A stretch of 64,000 nt of DNA from Paenibacillus sp. FSL H7-0326 (GCF_001955535.1 NZ_MPVN01000005.1:62001-126000), one strand, 5' to 3'; counted from the first letter of the stretch, positions 53,866-63,663 are shown. Numbers and translations are program-made. The notes: a model not told the origin generated them from the sequence alone.

Positions 53866-55881
53866 ATGACACAATCAACAACAGCTTTCTCAAACGTTCA
53901 AGTCGGTGTCGATTATTACCCTGAGCATTGGGATGAGACCATGTGGGAGCAGGATGCCGCGCTCATGCAGACGACAGGTGTGAAGCTCATTCGGGTTGCC
54001 GAGTTTGCTTGGAGTCGTCTTGAGCCTGAAGACGGTCGATTTGATTTTGCCTGGCTGGATCGCGCGATCGATATCTTTCACCGCTACGGCATCCAAGTCG
54101 TCATCGGTACACCGACGAATACACCTCCACGCTGGCTTACGAGCATGCATCCAGATATTCTGCCTATCCAGCACAACGGAGATATAGTTCAGCCTGGTGT
54201 CCGAGGACATCGCTGCTTCAACAGCCCCTCCCTGCTCCAGTACAGTATCCGGATCGTCAGCGAGCTTGCCAAGCACTATTCTAAGCACCCGGCGGTATGC
54301 GGCTGGCAGATTGATAATGAATACTGGCTGCTGGAATGCCACTGCCCCTCCTGTAACACGAGGTTTCGAGAATGGGCAGAGGCAAGATACGCATCGCTCA
54401 AGGAACTGAACGATGCATGGGGAACGGTTGTGTGGAGCGGCGAGTACAGTGACTGGAGCGAGATCACCACTCCGCTCGGAGGAACAGCGAATCAGAACCC
54501 CTCCTTCCTGCTGGAGTATCACCGCTTTCAGTCCGATTCAGCACTTAGGTTCCAGCGTAAACAGATGGAGGTCATCCGTCAGTATGCGCCCGGGCATTTC
54601 ATTACTCACAACTTCCACAGCTATCCGCAGAAGATGGATATCCATCTCATCGGAGCAGAGCTGGACTTCGCATCCTTCGACTATTATCCGAATACATCAC
54701 CGGACAAGACTGCGACCGGCCCTTACAGCGGAGCGTTATCTCTCGATCTGACCCGCGGCATTAAACGCCGCAACTTCTGGATTATGGAACAGCTCAGCGG
54801 ACCTCCAGGCTGCTGGTTCCCGAATTGGCGTACGCCTTATCCCGGCTTTATTCGGGCTTTCTCCTGGCAGACGATTGCACGCGGAGCCGATACTGTCGTC
54901 CATTTTCGCTGGCGCAGCGCAATTCAGGGAGCTGAGCAATTCTGGCATGGACTCATTGATCACAGCAATGTACCGGGCAGAAGATTCAAGGAGTTTGCAG
55001 ATCTATGCCGGGAAGTGAACTCCGTTGCTGCACAGCTGGAAGGAACAACCCTGCGAAATTCTGCAGCTATTCTATACTCTAGCGACCAGCTCGTTGCCCT
55101 TGGCAGCCAGAAGCCCGTTGACGGATTCGACTATTATGAGAATATCAAGGCATGGCACAGAGCGTTAACGAAGCTTGGCATTGGCGTTGATGTCATCCAT
55201 ACGATGGAAGCGCTGGAGGGATACAAAATTCTCCTTGTTCCTCACCTCTATCTTCTCGATGACCATCTAGCTGGACGAATTGAGCAATTTGCAGCGAGAG
55301 GCGGTACCGTCATATTGACACACCGCTCGGGGGTTAAAGACTATTTAAGCGTTTGTCACATGCAGCCCCTTCCAGCGCTGCTGTCTAATTGTGCGGGTGT
55401 TGTTGTCAGTGAGTATGATCCTATCGGAAATGATGTCCATCACATCCGTACCGTTGATCAGCAACAGTTCACTTCTACACAGTGGAATGATCTGCTCGAA
55501 CCGGTCACCGCAGAAGCCATCGCATGGTATGCGGATGATTTTTACGAAGGGGTACCTGCTGTGACAAGGAACCGCTACGGTAATGGGACAGTCTATTATG
55601 TAGGAACCCAGCCTGACGATGCTTACATGGAACGACTGATTCAAGAAGCTGCCGAGGGAGCGGACCTTCCCTACTACGAAAATCTGCCAGAAGGCGTGCA
55701 ATTGTCTGTACGCCAGAACGAGACGAAGGCCTACCTCTTTGTGCTTAATCTAAGCCGACAGGAAGCTGTCATTGATCTCGGGCATTCCTATCTCAGCTTA
55801 TTAACCGCTGGCGAGCAGCCTCCCACTTTAGTCCTGCCACCGTATGGGGTTGAGATACTAAATATCTCCACACCATCCTGA
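53866..55881 (+). CDS. beta-galactosidase, GH42
   Basis: 671 residues. The TIM barrel begins VGVDYYPEHWDETMWEQD. The acid/base Glu152 is in GWQIDNEYWL, the nucleophile Glu308 in FWIMEQLSGPPG. Four cysteines, Cys117 and Cys158/160/163 (LECHCPSC), correspond to the structural zinc site of GH42 enzymes. The trimerisation domain (EQFAARGGTVILTHRSGVKD) and a C-terminal beta domain follow. No signal peptide: cytoplasmic cleavage of beta-galactosides or alpha-L-arabinopyranosides. GAGGA precedes the ATG. Monocistronic with its own terminator. Confidence 0.94.
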   Translation: MTQSTTAFSNVQVGVDYYPEHWDETMWEQDAALMQTTGVKLIRVAEFAWSRLEPEDGRFDFAWLDRAIDIFHRYGIQVVIGTPTNTPPRWLTSMHPDILPIQHNGDIVQPGVRGHRCFNSPSLLQYSIRIVSELAKHYSKHPAVCGWQIDNEYWLLECHCPSCNTRFREWAEARYASLKELNDAWGTVVWSGEYSDWSEITTPLGGTANQNPSFLLEYHRFQSDSALRFQRKQMEVIRQYAPGHFITHNFHSYPQKMDIHLIGAELDFASFDYYPNTSPDKTATGPYSGALSLDLTRGIKRRNFWIMEQLSGPPGCWFPNWRTPYPGFIRAFSWQTIARGADTVVHFRWRSAIQGAEQFWHGLIDHSNVPGRRFKEFADLCREVNSVAAQLEGTTLRNSAAILYSSDQLVALGSQKPVDGFDYYENIKAWHRALTKLGIGVDVIHTMEALEGYKILLVPHLYLLDDHLAGRIEQFAARGGTVILTHRSGVKDYLSVCHMQPLPALLSNCAGVVVSEYDPIGNDVHHIRTVDQQQFTSTQWNDLLEPVTAEAIAWYADDFYEGVPAVTRNRYGNGTVYYVGTQPDDAYMERLIQEAAEGADLPYYENLPEGVQLSVRQNETKAYLFVLNLSRQEAVIDLGHSYLSLLTAGEQPPTLVLPPYGVEILNISTPS

Positions 55882-55947
55882 AGTAAGAAAGTACAGGGAT
55901 GATCACAGAGATAAAGCATGAACACTGTTAAGCATTAAGCGCCGAGC

Positions 55948-55978
55948 AAAGAAGCCTGATCGTTGATCAGGCTTCTTT
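55948..55978. terminator. bidirectional terminator after the GH42 gene
   Basis: 14-bp perfect stem with a 3-nt loop (GTT): AAAGAAGCCTGATC / GATCAGGCTTCTTT, then TTT. Confidence 0.88.
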
Positions 55979-56019
55979 TTATATTTTTAAACTTGAAGGT
56001 AATCCTTCCTTAGGTGTTC

Positions 56020-57135
56020 TTACTTTTGCTGTGCGGGAATGAATAGAGCAATAATACCGAGGCCGGCAAATAGTGTGAAGCTAAACGAGTAGCTTATCAT
56101 TTCTATCGTGCTCCCGGCAATAAGAGAGCCCAGGGATTGACCGATTCCTAATGCTAAGAAAGATAAGCTGACACCTAATGCAGGTAAGATGCTGAAGATT
56201 CTCGTCGCCCAAACAATAAATAAGCCTGTAAGAAAGATATACGTGCTCCCGAACAACCCAGCTGAAATGTAAACTGTAACCTGATTAGGGACCGTAAGGA
56301 GCAGGATTGAAATCAGCATGACAACAAGAAGTAACCGGTACGACCTTGCCAAGCCCAACCTTTGTATGAAGCCCCCTGCAAATCCGCCCAATATACCTGC
56401 TATACCTAATATAATCCAGAAAAAAACACTCTCATTGGTCGTAAATCCATATTCACTGGTAATAAAGCTTCTGGAAAATGTCCAATAAATAGACGAGCTA
56501 ATACCGATCACAAGAGACGCTGCAATCAAAAATTTCGCCTTGTTTATAGCCGACAGCCATTTTGTATGTGAATGAGCGGATGACTTCCTATCTTGATCAG
56601 ACGGAATAACCAAATAGTTCCATATCCATACGATGACAGCGATGAATGCAAAGAAGTAGTACGATAGCCGCCAATGCTCTGTAAATAGCAAAACAACAGG
56701 TCCTGTTAGAATAACACCAACACTGGTTCCACTATTGATCCACGTATTTCCTTGATCAAGCTCTTTATTGGACAGCGTATGCTGCGCCATCTGACTTAAG
56801 GCAGGTGAAGCCAATCCACTTCCCAAGCCTGCTACTAACATACTAATCACTAGATGTAAAAAAGATTGTGAAGCAGCAATGCCTAATAGTCCCAAGACCG
56901 CTGTCATGCCAGCAATCAGATTCACCTTATACTGTCCTGCTCTCTCAATTAAGAATGAAGAAATTAGCAGAGCCAACGAATAGGATACATAAGCTGTTGA
57001 TCCCACAATCCCACCTTCGCTCTCACTTAAGCCTAACGAATCGGATATATTGGGAAGAAATAGCCCAAAGCTTAAACGAGCCAATGCATAGGTCACTGCA
57101 ATCATTCCCAGTGCAGGAAAAACGATTTTCCACAT
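56020..57135 (-). CDS. MFS transporter (YbfB/YjiJ-like)
   Basis: 371 residues, twelve predicted membrane spans. Opens ALGMIAVTYALARLSFGLFLPNISDSLGLSESEGGIVGS, followed by GLGSGLASPALSQMAQHTL; the RLSFGLFLP motif and small-residue-rich spans fit the YbfB-like branch of MFS exporters. Substrate unknown; its place between two glycosidase genes could point to sugar or glycoside traffic, but orientation and terminators separate it from both. Confidence 0.85.
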   Translation of the reverse strand: MWKIVFPALGMIAVTYALARLSFGLFLPNISDSLGLSESEGGIVGSTAYVSYSLALLISSFLIERAGQYKVNLIAGMTAVLGLLGIAASQSFLHLVISMLVAGLGSGLASPALSQMAQHTLSNKELDQGNTWINSGTSVGVILTGPVVLLFTEHWRLSYYFFAFIAVIVWIWNYLVIPSDQDRKSSAHSHTKWLSAINKAKFLIAASLVIGISSSIYWTFSRSFITSEYGFTTNESVFFWIILGIAGILGGFAGGFIQRLGLARSYRLLLVVMLISILLLTVPNQVTVYISAGLFGSTYIFLTGLFIVWATRIFSILPALGVSLSFLALGIGQSLGSLIAGSTIEMISYSFSFTLFAGLGIIALFIPAQQK

Positions 57136-57261
57136 AATGAATATTCACCTCATCTACAAAAGAATTGTATGAATCGCTATTTCTGTGGAATAAGAGTTCA
57201 TTACCCTTTTATTTCTGAAATTAACTTTTTGAAAGAATACGCTGTTTCCAGAATAAGCATG

Positions 57262-57298
57262 AAAAAAGAGAAGCCAGATCATATCGATCTGACTTCTC
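57262..57298 (-). terminator. terminator of the GH127 gene
   Basis: GAGAAG-CAGATC / GATCTG-CTTCTC stem with 5-nt loop; the minus strand continues with CTTTTTTC. Confidence 0.82.
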
Positions 57299-57318
57299 AT
57301 CCCTTCTAACATTTCTGA

Positions 57319-59292
57319 CTATAGCTGTTCCTTTACCCAGACGGACATTTCGCCCATATCCCGGTTCGCCCAGACATAATACGGAATGAACTTGATTTGC
57401 GCCTGCTTCAGCGGTACCGGCTCATCATATTGATACAGTGCTTGACCCCAATGATCCATATTCATCCGCAGCGCTTCTCCTGAGATGGCTACAATTCCCC
57501 CGGCAATGGCAGGATCATCGCTCACATGCAGCTCGCTGTCCTGTGGCAGGATCAGCTGCTGAAGCTGCGCCCCATTATCCGCTTCCTCAATACAGTACAC
57601 GAATGGACCGCGCTGGAGTGCAACCTTACCCGCGTTTCCTTTGATCAGCGGATGACTTCTAACGCGCTTAATTGGCATCTCCATCACCAGCTCAACCCGG
57701 TCACCCGATTTCCACACCCGTTCGATGACGGCATAACCACTCGCGATCTTGTTTGTCACATCGTAAGCCTCGCCATTAACCGTCACCTGTACATTCGCTG
57801 CCCACTGCGGTATACGGAGTGCGATACCGAATTCTGCAGATTGATCTACTTCCATCTCGAAGCTGGCCTTGCCTTCCCAAGGAATGCTGGAATCCTGCTT
57901 CAGCACCATCTTAGTTCCCGCCACTTCAATCGCAGCTTCACCGCCGATGTATAGATGGGTATATACGGTCTTGTCCTGCACCGAATAAATATATTCACCG
58001 AGCGAAGCCAGCAGTCTTGCGATATTCGGCGGGCAGCAGGCACAGCCGAACCACTCCTGACGAACCGGCTTGATATGGTTGTAATTGTGGTTTGCGCCGC
58101 TGCACACCTTAGGATTTACCTCCAGCGGGTTGACATAGAAGAAGCGCTTGCCATCTCTCGACATCCCCGCAATGACGGTGTTGTAGAGCGCGCGCTCCAT
58201 CACTTCCGCGTAAGCACTGTCAGGCTCAAGCTGCAGCATGCGCTGCGCGCTGAACACAAGACCGATGGAAGCACAGGTCTCGGAATATACCGTATCATTC
58301 GGCAGATCATAATCGACCGAGAAAGCCTCGCCCTGCGCCATGGAGCCGATACTGCCTGTGACGTACATTTGCTTGGAGACGATATTATCCCATAGCTTCC
58401 GGCAAGCCTCAAACAGGGATGTATCGCCCGTTTCACGTGCAACGTCTGCCATGCCGGCAAGCATGTATACGACACGTACCGCATGCCCCTTCGCTACATC
58501 CTGCTCCCTTACCGGCTTATGTGCCTGATAATAGGCCTCATCGAGCTGCAATTTGTTATTACTCCAGATCGTGGTCCAGCCCCTGCGCTCTGCTTCTGCC
58601 TCGAAGAAGCTTGGCTTCTGTCCTCTCTCATCTATGAAGTACTTGCTCAGCTCCAGATACTTCTTCTCCCCTGTCACTTCATACAGCTTAACAAGTGCCA
58701 GCTCAATCTCCTGATGGCCGTCATAACCTCGAATCTGATCCGGACCATACCCGAATACACGCTCTATGTCATCCGCCATACGGCAGCATATATCGAGCAG
58801 CTTGCGCTTGCCTGTCGCCTGATAATACGCAACACCTGCTTCGATCATGTGACCTGCTGTGTACAGCTCATGGCATTCCGTCAGATTCGTCCACTTCTTA
58901 TCTGGTTCTTTAATGGTAAAGTAAGTGTTCAGGTAGCCGCTGGATTGCTGAGCATCTCCGATAATATCAATCATGCCGTCTGCAATCTGTTCCAGATCCG
59001 TATCCCGCTCATTGATCAAGAGATAGGCGACGGCCTCCAGCCATTTGGCCACATCGGTATCCTGAAACACATAGCCGTAGAATTCCCCTTGCTGAAGACC
59101 AGCAGCAATCTTAAAATTGCTCACCGCCCCGCTTCGCTCTGCACCTTCCACCCGGTCGTTAATCGCTTCCCACTGATAGGGCACAACCACATCCCTGACT
59201 AAATCTATGTAATAGCTCCAGAAGTCGTCCTTAATGCTTACTTGCTTCATGGATACCGGCTTTATTCTGTTCATGCCTGCAGTTTGTCCCAT
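57319..59292 (-). CDS. GH127 beta-L-arabinofuranosidase-type glycosidase
   Basis: 657 residues from ATG 59292 (AAAAGGAG 9 nt upstream; an in-frame ATG at 59328 lies before that site). Alpha/alpha-barrel of the former DUF1680 family. The catalytic motif YSETCASIG (Glu338, Cys340) and GCACCPPNIARL (Cys419, Cys420) parallel Glu338/Cys340/Cys417/Cys418 of HypBA1, in which Cys is the nucleophile held by zinc. Length also agrees with HypBA1. No signal peptide, so it would work on imported arabino-oligosaccharides or glycopeptides. Divergent from an AraC regulator. Confidence 0.92.
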   Translation of the reverse strand: MGQTAGMNRIKPVSMKQVSIKDDFWSYYIDLVRDVVVPYQWEAINDRVEGAERSGAVSNFKIAAGLQQGEFYGYVFQDTDVAKWLEAVAYLLINERDTDLEQIADGMIDIIGDAQQSSGYLNTYFTIKEPDKKWTNLTECHELYTAGHMIEAGVAYYQATGKRKLLDICCRMADDIERVFGYGPDQIRGYDGHQEIELALVKLYEVTGEKKYLELSKYFIDERGQKPSFFEAEAERRGWTTIWSNNKLQLDEAYYQAHKPVREQDVAKGHAVRVVYMLAGMADVARETGDTSLFEACRKLWDNIVSKQMYVTGSIGSMAQGEAFSVDYDLPNDTVYSETCASIGLVFSAQRMLQLEPDSAYAEVMERALYNTVIAGMSRDGKRFFYVNPLEVNPKVCSGANHNYNHIKPVRQEWFGCACCPPNIARLLASLGEYIYSVQDKTVYTHLYIGGEAAIEVAGTKMVLKQDSSIPWEGKASFEMEVDQSAEFGIALRIPQWAANVQVTVNGEAYDVTNKIASGYAVIERVWKSGDRVELVMEMPIKRVRSHPLIKGNAGKVALQRGPFVYCIEEADNGAQLQQLILPQDSELHVSDDPAIAGGIVAISGEALRMNMDHWGQALYQYDEPVPLKQAQIKFIPYYVWANRDMGEMSVWVKEQL

Positions 59293-59435
59293 ACGTATTT
59301 GCTCCTTTTCATCAGAAGTTGATTCCATTTACTGTTCGACTTCATTTTATGCGTTACAATAGAACAGGAATATAGCTGATACCAACCTGATTTTTATAAA
59401 ATATCACACAAGCATAGAATAAGGAGCTCATGAAT

Positions 59436-60305
59436 ATGCAAGGGAATGGACATATCTATTTCGCCGCGCCTCCCCTGCCCTATTATTTGGAAAGTGGTAT
59501 GACAGAATATGCAGCCGGCGACCAGCATCCGAATCGTAACAACCTCGGGATCTTTGATCTGATTCTAGTGGAATCGGGCTGTCTCTACATCGGTGAAGAG
59601 GGTACTTCCTGGGCATTGACATCAGGGCAAACGCTGCTTCTACTGCCGGACAAGCATCATTATCCTGTACAGCAGTCAACCGGGCATACCCGATTCTACT
59701 GGATACACTTTCAAACCATAGGAGAGTGGATGCAATCGGATCAGGAGGGATTCCATATGGATCAAAATGCACATTATGAGCGTTTCCTGACCTCACCCTA
59801 CTTGCTGCATCTGCACAAATCGTGGACCCTGCCCTATCCAGAACAAGCCTATCGGCTGATGAACAAGCTGAATGCAGCGGCAACCGAGCGTCAGTCCCGT
59901 GCATTTTGGACTCAGCAGCAGACCTTCGAGGAGCTTCTCCGATTGATGGATATACGTCAGAACGACGCTTTTGCAGGTCCGGTGATCGCGCTTGCGGAGC
60001 AAGTAGAGTCCTATATCAAGAACCATTACCGTTCCGAAATCACGAGCACTACACTGACCGATGCCTTCAATTTTCACTACAACTACATCACCCGCTGCAT
60101 GAAGCAGGTATATGGAGTAACTCCTGGAGAGTACTTGATGAAATACCGCCTGGAGCAAGCGAAGCTGCTTCTGCTGCAAACCGAATGGCCGGTTGCCGAA
60201 ATAGCGGTTCAGGTCGGATTCGAGAATATCCCCTACTTCTCTGCCTGCTTCAGCCGGCATATCGGTGTGTCCCCTACCAAGTTCCGTAAGCAATATACGA
60301 TATAA
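59436..60305 (+). CDS. AraC family transcriptional regulator
   Basis: 289 residues. N-terminal cupin sensor (NLGIFDLILVESGCLYIGEEGTSWALTSGQTLLLLPDKHHYP) and C-terminal double HTH: TSTTLTDAFNFHYNYITRCMKQVYGVTPGEYLMKYRLEQAK and PVAEIAVQVGFENIPYFSACFSRHIGVSPTKFRKQ. The ATG at 59436 is 9 nt from AAGGAG, against 3 nt for the ATG at 59430. Divergent from the GH127 gene, its likely target. Confidence 0.92.
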   Translation: MQGNGHIYFAAPPLPYYLESGMTEYAAGDQHPNRNNLGIFDLILVESGCLYIGEEGTSWALTSGQTLLLLPDKHHYPVQQSTGHTRFYWIHFQTIGEWMQSDQEGFHMDQNAHYERFLTSPYLLHLHKSWTLPYPEQAYRLMNKLNAAATERQSRAFWTQQQTFEELLRLMDIRQNDAFAGPVIALAEQVESYIKNHYRSEITSTTLTDAFNFHYNYITRCMKQVYGVTPGEYLMKYRLEQAKLLLLQTEWPVAEIAVQVGFENIPYFSACFSRHIGVSPTKFRKQYTI

Positions 60306-60460
60306 GAGCTGCTATAGTCAGCCCATGAGACGTGCCATGTCGCACGTCTTTCCTGCTTCCAGATGTCGTCGGATAATAAAAAACAATAAAATTGTGACCA
60401 CGGATCATGGTCGCCAGTCTAATTAATATCAAGACAAAAACAACGAAAGGAGCAAACGTT

Positions 60461-60994
60461 GTGGAGATAGCAGTTCTAGCCGCGAAGGCAGCAAAAGGCG
60501 ATTCCGATGCTTTTGTTCAGCTCGTACAGCAATTGGAAGGATCACTGTATTATATGGCAAGATCCTTGCTGGGCAAGGAAGAAGATGTTGCAGATGCTCT
60601 GCAGGAAACGATATTAAAAGCCTTTAAATCCATAGGCACTTTACGAGAACCGAAATTTTTCAAGACATGGCTCTTCCGAATTCTGATTAATGAATGTAAC
60701 AATATTGGTTCCAAACGCTCCCGTACGATCGCTTACGCCGAAATACCAGCCACAGCAGCTTCGATGGGCGGCTACGAAATGGTCGATCTAAGAGAGTCCG
60801 TTGAACGGCTTGAGGAGCCCCAGCGCACTGTAGTTATTCTTCATTATTTTGAAGACCTCCCACTCCGTCAGGTAGCTGAGGTTCTCAGCATTTCAGAGAG
60901 CGCCGTCAAGATGCGGCTGTCGAGAGCAAGGCAAGCGTTGAAGCACAGTTTACCCAATATCCAAGAAGGGAAGATGAACTATGGCAGCATTTAA
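60461..60994 (+). CDS. ECF-type RNA polymerase sigma factor
   Basis: About 177 residues from GTG 60461, which follows AAAGGAG by 8 nt; the ATG upstream at 60407 has none. Region 2: DVADALQETILKAFKSIGTLREPKFFKTWLFRILINEC. Region 4: EPQRTVVILHYFEDLPLRQVAEVLSISESAVKMRLSRARQALK. The linked DUF4179 membrane protein, whose gene overlaps by 14 bp, is the likely anti-sigma factor. Target promoter not identified. Confidence 0.9.
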   Translation: MEIAVLAAKAAKGDSDAFVQLVQQLEGSLYYMARSLLGKEEDVADALQETILKAFKSIGTLREPKFFKTWLFRILINECNNIGSKRSRTIAYAEIPATAASMGGYEMVDLRESVERLEEPQRTVVILHYFEDLPLRQVAEVLSISESAVKMRLSRARQALKHSLPNIQEGKMNYGSI

Positions 60995-62105
60995 TATGGA
61001 GAAAGAACTTAACAAGGTTGACGTGAGCAATACGGAAATCTCACCCCTGGTCCGGGCAAGGCTCGATGAGACCTATGCCTCTCTGACAGTACAGAAGCAG
61101 CATACGACACGGAGGAGATCCTCCACCCTGCGCCGGGCCGTATTAACAGCGGCAGCTGCGGGTATATTGGGTGTCGGGGTGTTCGCTTCCGGCTTCATAT
61201 CTCCCGTGATGGCAGCTTCCATTAAGAGTATTCCCATTATCGGAAGCCTCTTCAGCATCATTGAGACAGACAGCGGCCTTCGTGCCGGTGGAGAGCTCGG
61301 ACTTGCAACTAACGTTAACGATGCCGTGTCTTATGAGGATGTAAAGCTCGAAGTCACAGAGACGCTGTATGACGGCACACGAGCGGCTTTTATTGTGAAT
61401 GTAACTGCACCGAATTTGGATAACGGAACCTATGATAATGGCAGCAAGACGATGAAGCTTAGCAATGCGATTGAGAATGTAACTCTATCCATTAATGGCA
61501 AGACTGAGGGGGAAGCCGCTTCTGTATTAGAAGGAGGACTCTTCTACGGAGGTGCGGGTGAGGCGCATCCGAATACGCTTGTATTCGAGCAAGTGCTGAG
61601 TCCAACAGATACGAACAGCTTACCAGACCGCTTTACCTCGAAGGTCAGCATCAAGCTGGATGGAATAGATCATGAGTTCAACGTGGATGTCCCTTTTGAG
61701 AAGAACAATGTAGAAACCATCGCGCTTAATCCTAATACTGCCGTGACGAAAGAGGATCTTACCTTTGGCGTTGCAAATGTTTCCGTATCCCCTATTACGA
61801 CCCGTTTGACCACATCCATAGCACTTAATAGTGCCAGCTCATTGACTCAGCGTGAGGAAGAGCGTTTACGTGAGATTGGGATCGCGGTCTATGATGATCA
61901 AGGCAGACAGCTGACCGCATTGTCCGGGGATGGAGTATATGAGGGTAACCGTCTTATTTTTGACCGGCGCTATGCAACTACCACGGGTGAGAGCAAGTAC
62001 CTCATCATTAAACCTTTTATAATTAAGGATGACTTTGCAGAGGATGTGCAGGAAGATCAGTTCATTGCAGGACTGGAAACCAAGATTGACCTGTCGGGGA
62101 ACTGA
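60981..62105 (+). CDS. DUF4179 domain protein, predicted membrane anti-sigma factor
   Basis: 374 residues. A cytoplasmic N-terminus of about 45 residues is followed by one membrane span (RRAVLTAAAAGILGVGVFASGFISP), then the DUF4179 region (KSIPIIGSLFSIIETDSGL, VSYEDVKLEVTETLYDGTRAAFIVNV) and a second Ig-like domain (DUF5643 type). Such proteins are encoded next to ECF sigma genes and sequester them. GAAGGGAAGATGAACT gives its ribosome site inside the sigma gene. The signal sensed is unknown. Confidence 0.88.
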   Translation: MAAFNMEKELNKVDVSNTEISPLVRARLDETYASLTVQKQHTTRRRSSTLRRAVLTAAAAGILGVGVFASGFISPVMAASIKSIPIIGSLFSIIETDSGLRAGGELGLATNVNDAVSYEDVKLEVTETLYDGTRAAFIVNVTAPNLDNGTYDNGSKTMKLSNAIENVTLSINGKTEGEAASVLEGGLFYGGAGEAHPNTLVFEQVLSPTDTNSLPDRFTSKVSIKLDGIDHEFNVDVPFEKNNVETIALNPNTAVTKEDLTFGVANVSVSPITTRLTTSIALNSASSLTQREEERLREIGIAVYDDQGRQLTALSGDGVYEGNRLIFDRRYATTTGESKYLIIKPFIIKDDFAEDVQEDQFIAGLETKIDLSGN

Positions 62106-62142
62106 GAAAGTAACTGTTGCTCTAAAATAACAGAGTTATATA

Positions 62143-62173
62143 GAAAACAGACTGCGATATGCAGTCTGTTTTC
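62143..62173. terminator. terminator of the sigma/anti-sigma operon
   Basis: 13-bp perfect stem GAAAACAGACTGC / GCAGTCTGTTTTC with a 5-nt loop, then a T/G-rich repeat. Confidence 0.85.
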
Positions 62174-62215
62174 TTGTGTTTTGTGTTTTGTGTTTTGTGT
62201 TCTGTATTCTGGATT
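62174..62215. repeat. heptanucleotide tandem repeat
   Basis: Four perfect TTGTGTT units (62174-62201) and two degenerate ones, CTGTATT and CTGGATT (62202-62215). It fills the gap between the terminator stem and the stop codon of the DUF6953 gene. Confidence 0.85.
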
Positions 62216-62216
62216 C

Positions 62217-62453
62217 TTACGTCCAAGCCCAGAGAAATCCATCCCGATCCCAGGCAATTCTTCCTTTATGCAGCTTACGAAATGCCTTCTTCACTTCCTT
62301 CTCCAAGGAAGCATTTCCATTCTCATTCACATATACAAACTCTTCTCCAAAGTGCTCTCGTACATATTCAATCGCCTCTGTCTGATAGAGATTCCCTTTG
62401 AACCGGATCGTCTCTACCATCCATTCAGCAACCTGCTGTGGTGTATATTCCAT
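62217..62453 (-). CDS. DUF6953-type small protein
   Basis: 78 residues: MEYTPQQVAEWMVETIRFKGNLYQTEAIEYVREHFGEEFVYVNENGNASLEKEVKKAFRKL then WDRDGFLWAWT. The QVAEWMVE...FVYVNENGN...FRKL pattern is that of a small conserved family (DUF6953) of unknown function in Bacillota. Soluble. Its stop codon abuts the heptanucleotide repeat, so changes there would not alter the protein. Confidence 0.8.
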   Translation of the reverse strand: MEYTPQQVAEWMVETIRFKGNLYQTEAIEYVREHFGEEFVYVNENGNASLEKEVKKAFRKLHKGRIAWDRDGFLWAWT

Positions 62454-62745
62454 ATATTTTGATTTCTCCTTGAGCTGCCACTTATTTTATCCCATACGAC
62501 TTCACGACATTAATCCTACACATCATGTATATTTCTTATGATGAACTTTCCTTTGCTTAGACATTCGTGATAAAATTAAAAGATGTGCCATTTGATACAT
62601 ATACAATTGAGAATGATACAGGATGCTCCTATTTTAATCCATCATCTCCTGTAAATAAAGATTTTGCGTCAATCTAGATCTTCTACAGATGAAATGGCAG
62701 GATGCAAAATCCTTAAATATATTAAAAACAAAAAAGGAGAGTTAA

Positions 62746-63606
62746 ATGAAGAAGCACGGATTGCTGGAACATATTCGCAAGATCATTATGATTATTATCG
62801 GTGCGGTCATCACTGCTTACGGGCTGGAAGCCGTACTCATTCCTAACGATGTTATCGACGGTGGTGTGACAGGTCTCAGTATCATGGGATCCTCTCTGTT
62901 CGGACTTCCGCTTGGCGTATTCCTCTTCGTCTTGAATATTCCTTTTGTCTATCTCGGCTATAAGCAGGTCGGTAAGACCTTTGCCTTAATGAGTGTTGTC
63001 GGGATTGTTGCTCTGTCTATATCTACGGTGGTTCTGCATCATGTGGATACGATTCTGGGACCAGAGGACCCGCTCCTCGTTGTCCTGTCTGGCGGAATGC
63101 TGCTCGGGATCGGGATCGGGATTGTACTGCGTAACGGGGGTGCGCTGGATGGCTCTGAGGTACTGGCTGTTCTCGTATCACGCAAGATCCCTTTCTCTGT
63201 CGGAGATATTATTCTATTCCTTAACGCCTTCGTCTTCATTGCGGCAAGCTTCGTGTACAGTCTGGAAAGTGCATTGTACTCTGCTCTGACCTACTACATT
63301 GCGAAGAATGTGATCGATATCATCCAGGTCGGTCTGGAAAAATCCAAATCGGTACGTATTGTCAGTCAAAAATCGGTGGAGATCGGGGATACCATCCAAT
63401 CCCGCCTGGGGCGGAACGTAACCTATACCCCTGGCCGGGGCGGCTTCTCTAATGAACAATCAGAAATCCTTAACTGTGTTATCAACCGTATGGAAGAGAA
63501 CAAGCTGCTGACCATCGTCAAAGACATTGACGAAAGTGCCTTTGTTGTCATCTCGGATGTATCCGAGGTTCGCGGCGGCAACTTCAAGAAACGAGACATT
63601 CACTAG
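62746..63606 (+). CDS. YitT family membrane protein (DUF161/DUF2179)
   Basis: 286 residues. Five membrane spans of the YitT core: GAVITAYGLEAVLIPNDVIDGGVTGLSIM, GLPLGVFLFVLNIPFVYLGY, LRNGGALDGSEVLAVLVSRKIPFSVGDIILF. The C-terminal cytoplasmic DUF2179 domain has TYTPGRGGFSNEQSEILNCVINRMEENKLLTIVKDIDESAFVVISDVSEV. AAAAAGGAG upstream. Function of the family is unknown. The 62454-62745 gap before it holds no other gene. Confidence 0.9.
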   Translation: MKKHGLLEHIRKIIMIIIGAVITAYGLEAVLIPNDVIDGGVTGLSIMGSSLFGLPLGVFLFVLNIPFVYLGYKQVGKTFALMSVVGIVALSISTVVLHHVDTILGPEDPLLVVLSGGMLLGIGIGIVLRNGGALDGSEVLAVLVSRKIPFSVGDIILFLNAFVFIAASFVYSLESALYSALTYYIAKNVIDIIQVGLEKSKSVRIVSQKSVEIGDTIQSRLGRNVTYTPGRGGFSNEQSEILNCVINRMEENKLLTIVKDIDESAFVVISDVSEVRGGNFKKRDIH

Positions 63607-63619
63607 TATACAAAATACA

Positions 63620-63659
63620 AAAGCCTGTCCATCAGCTCTTCAGCTGTTAGACAGGCTTT
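63620..63659. terminator. bidirectional terminator after the YitT gene
   Basis: AAAGCCTGTC / GACAGGCTTT outer stem, inner CAGCT/AGCTG. It separates the YitT gene from the convergent permease gene. Confidence 0.85.
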
Positions 63660-63663
63660 ATTG

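Noticed and set aside
62174-62215. CRISPR-like repeat
   Set aside because: Units are contiguous 7-mers without spacers.
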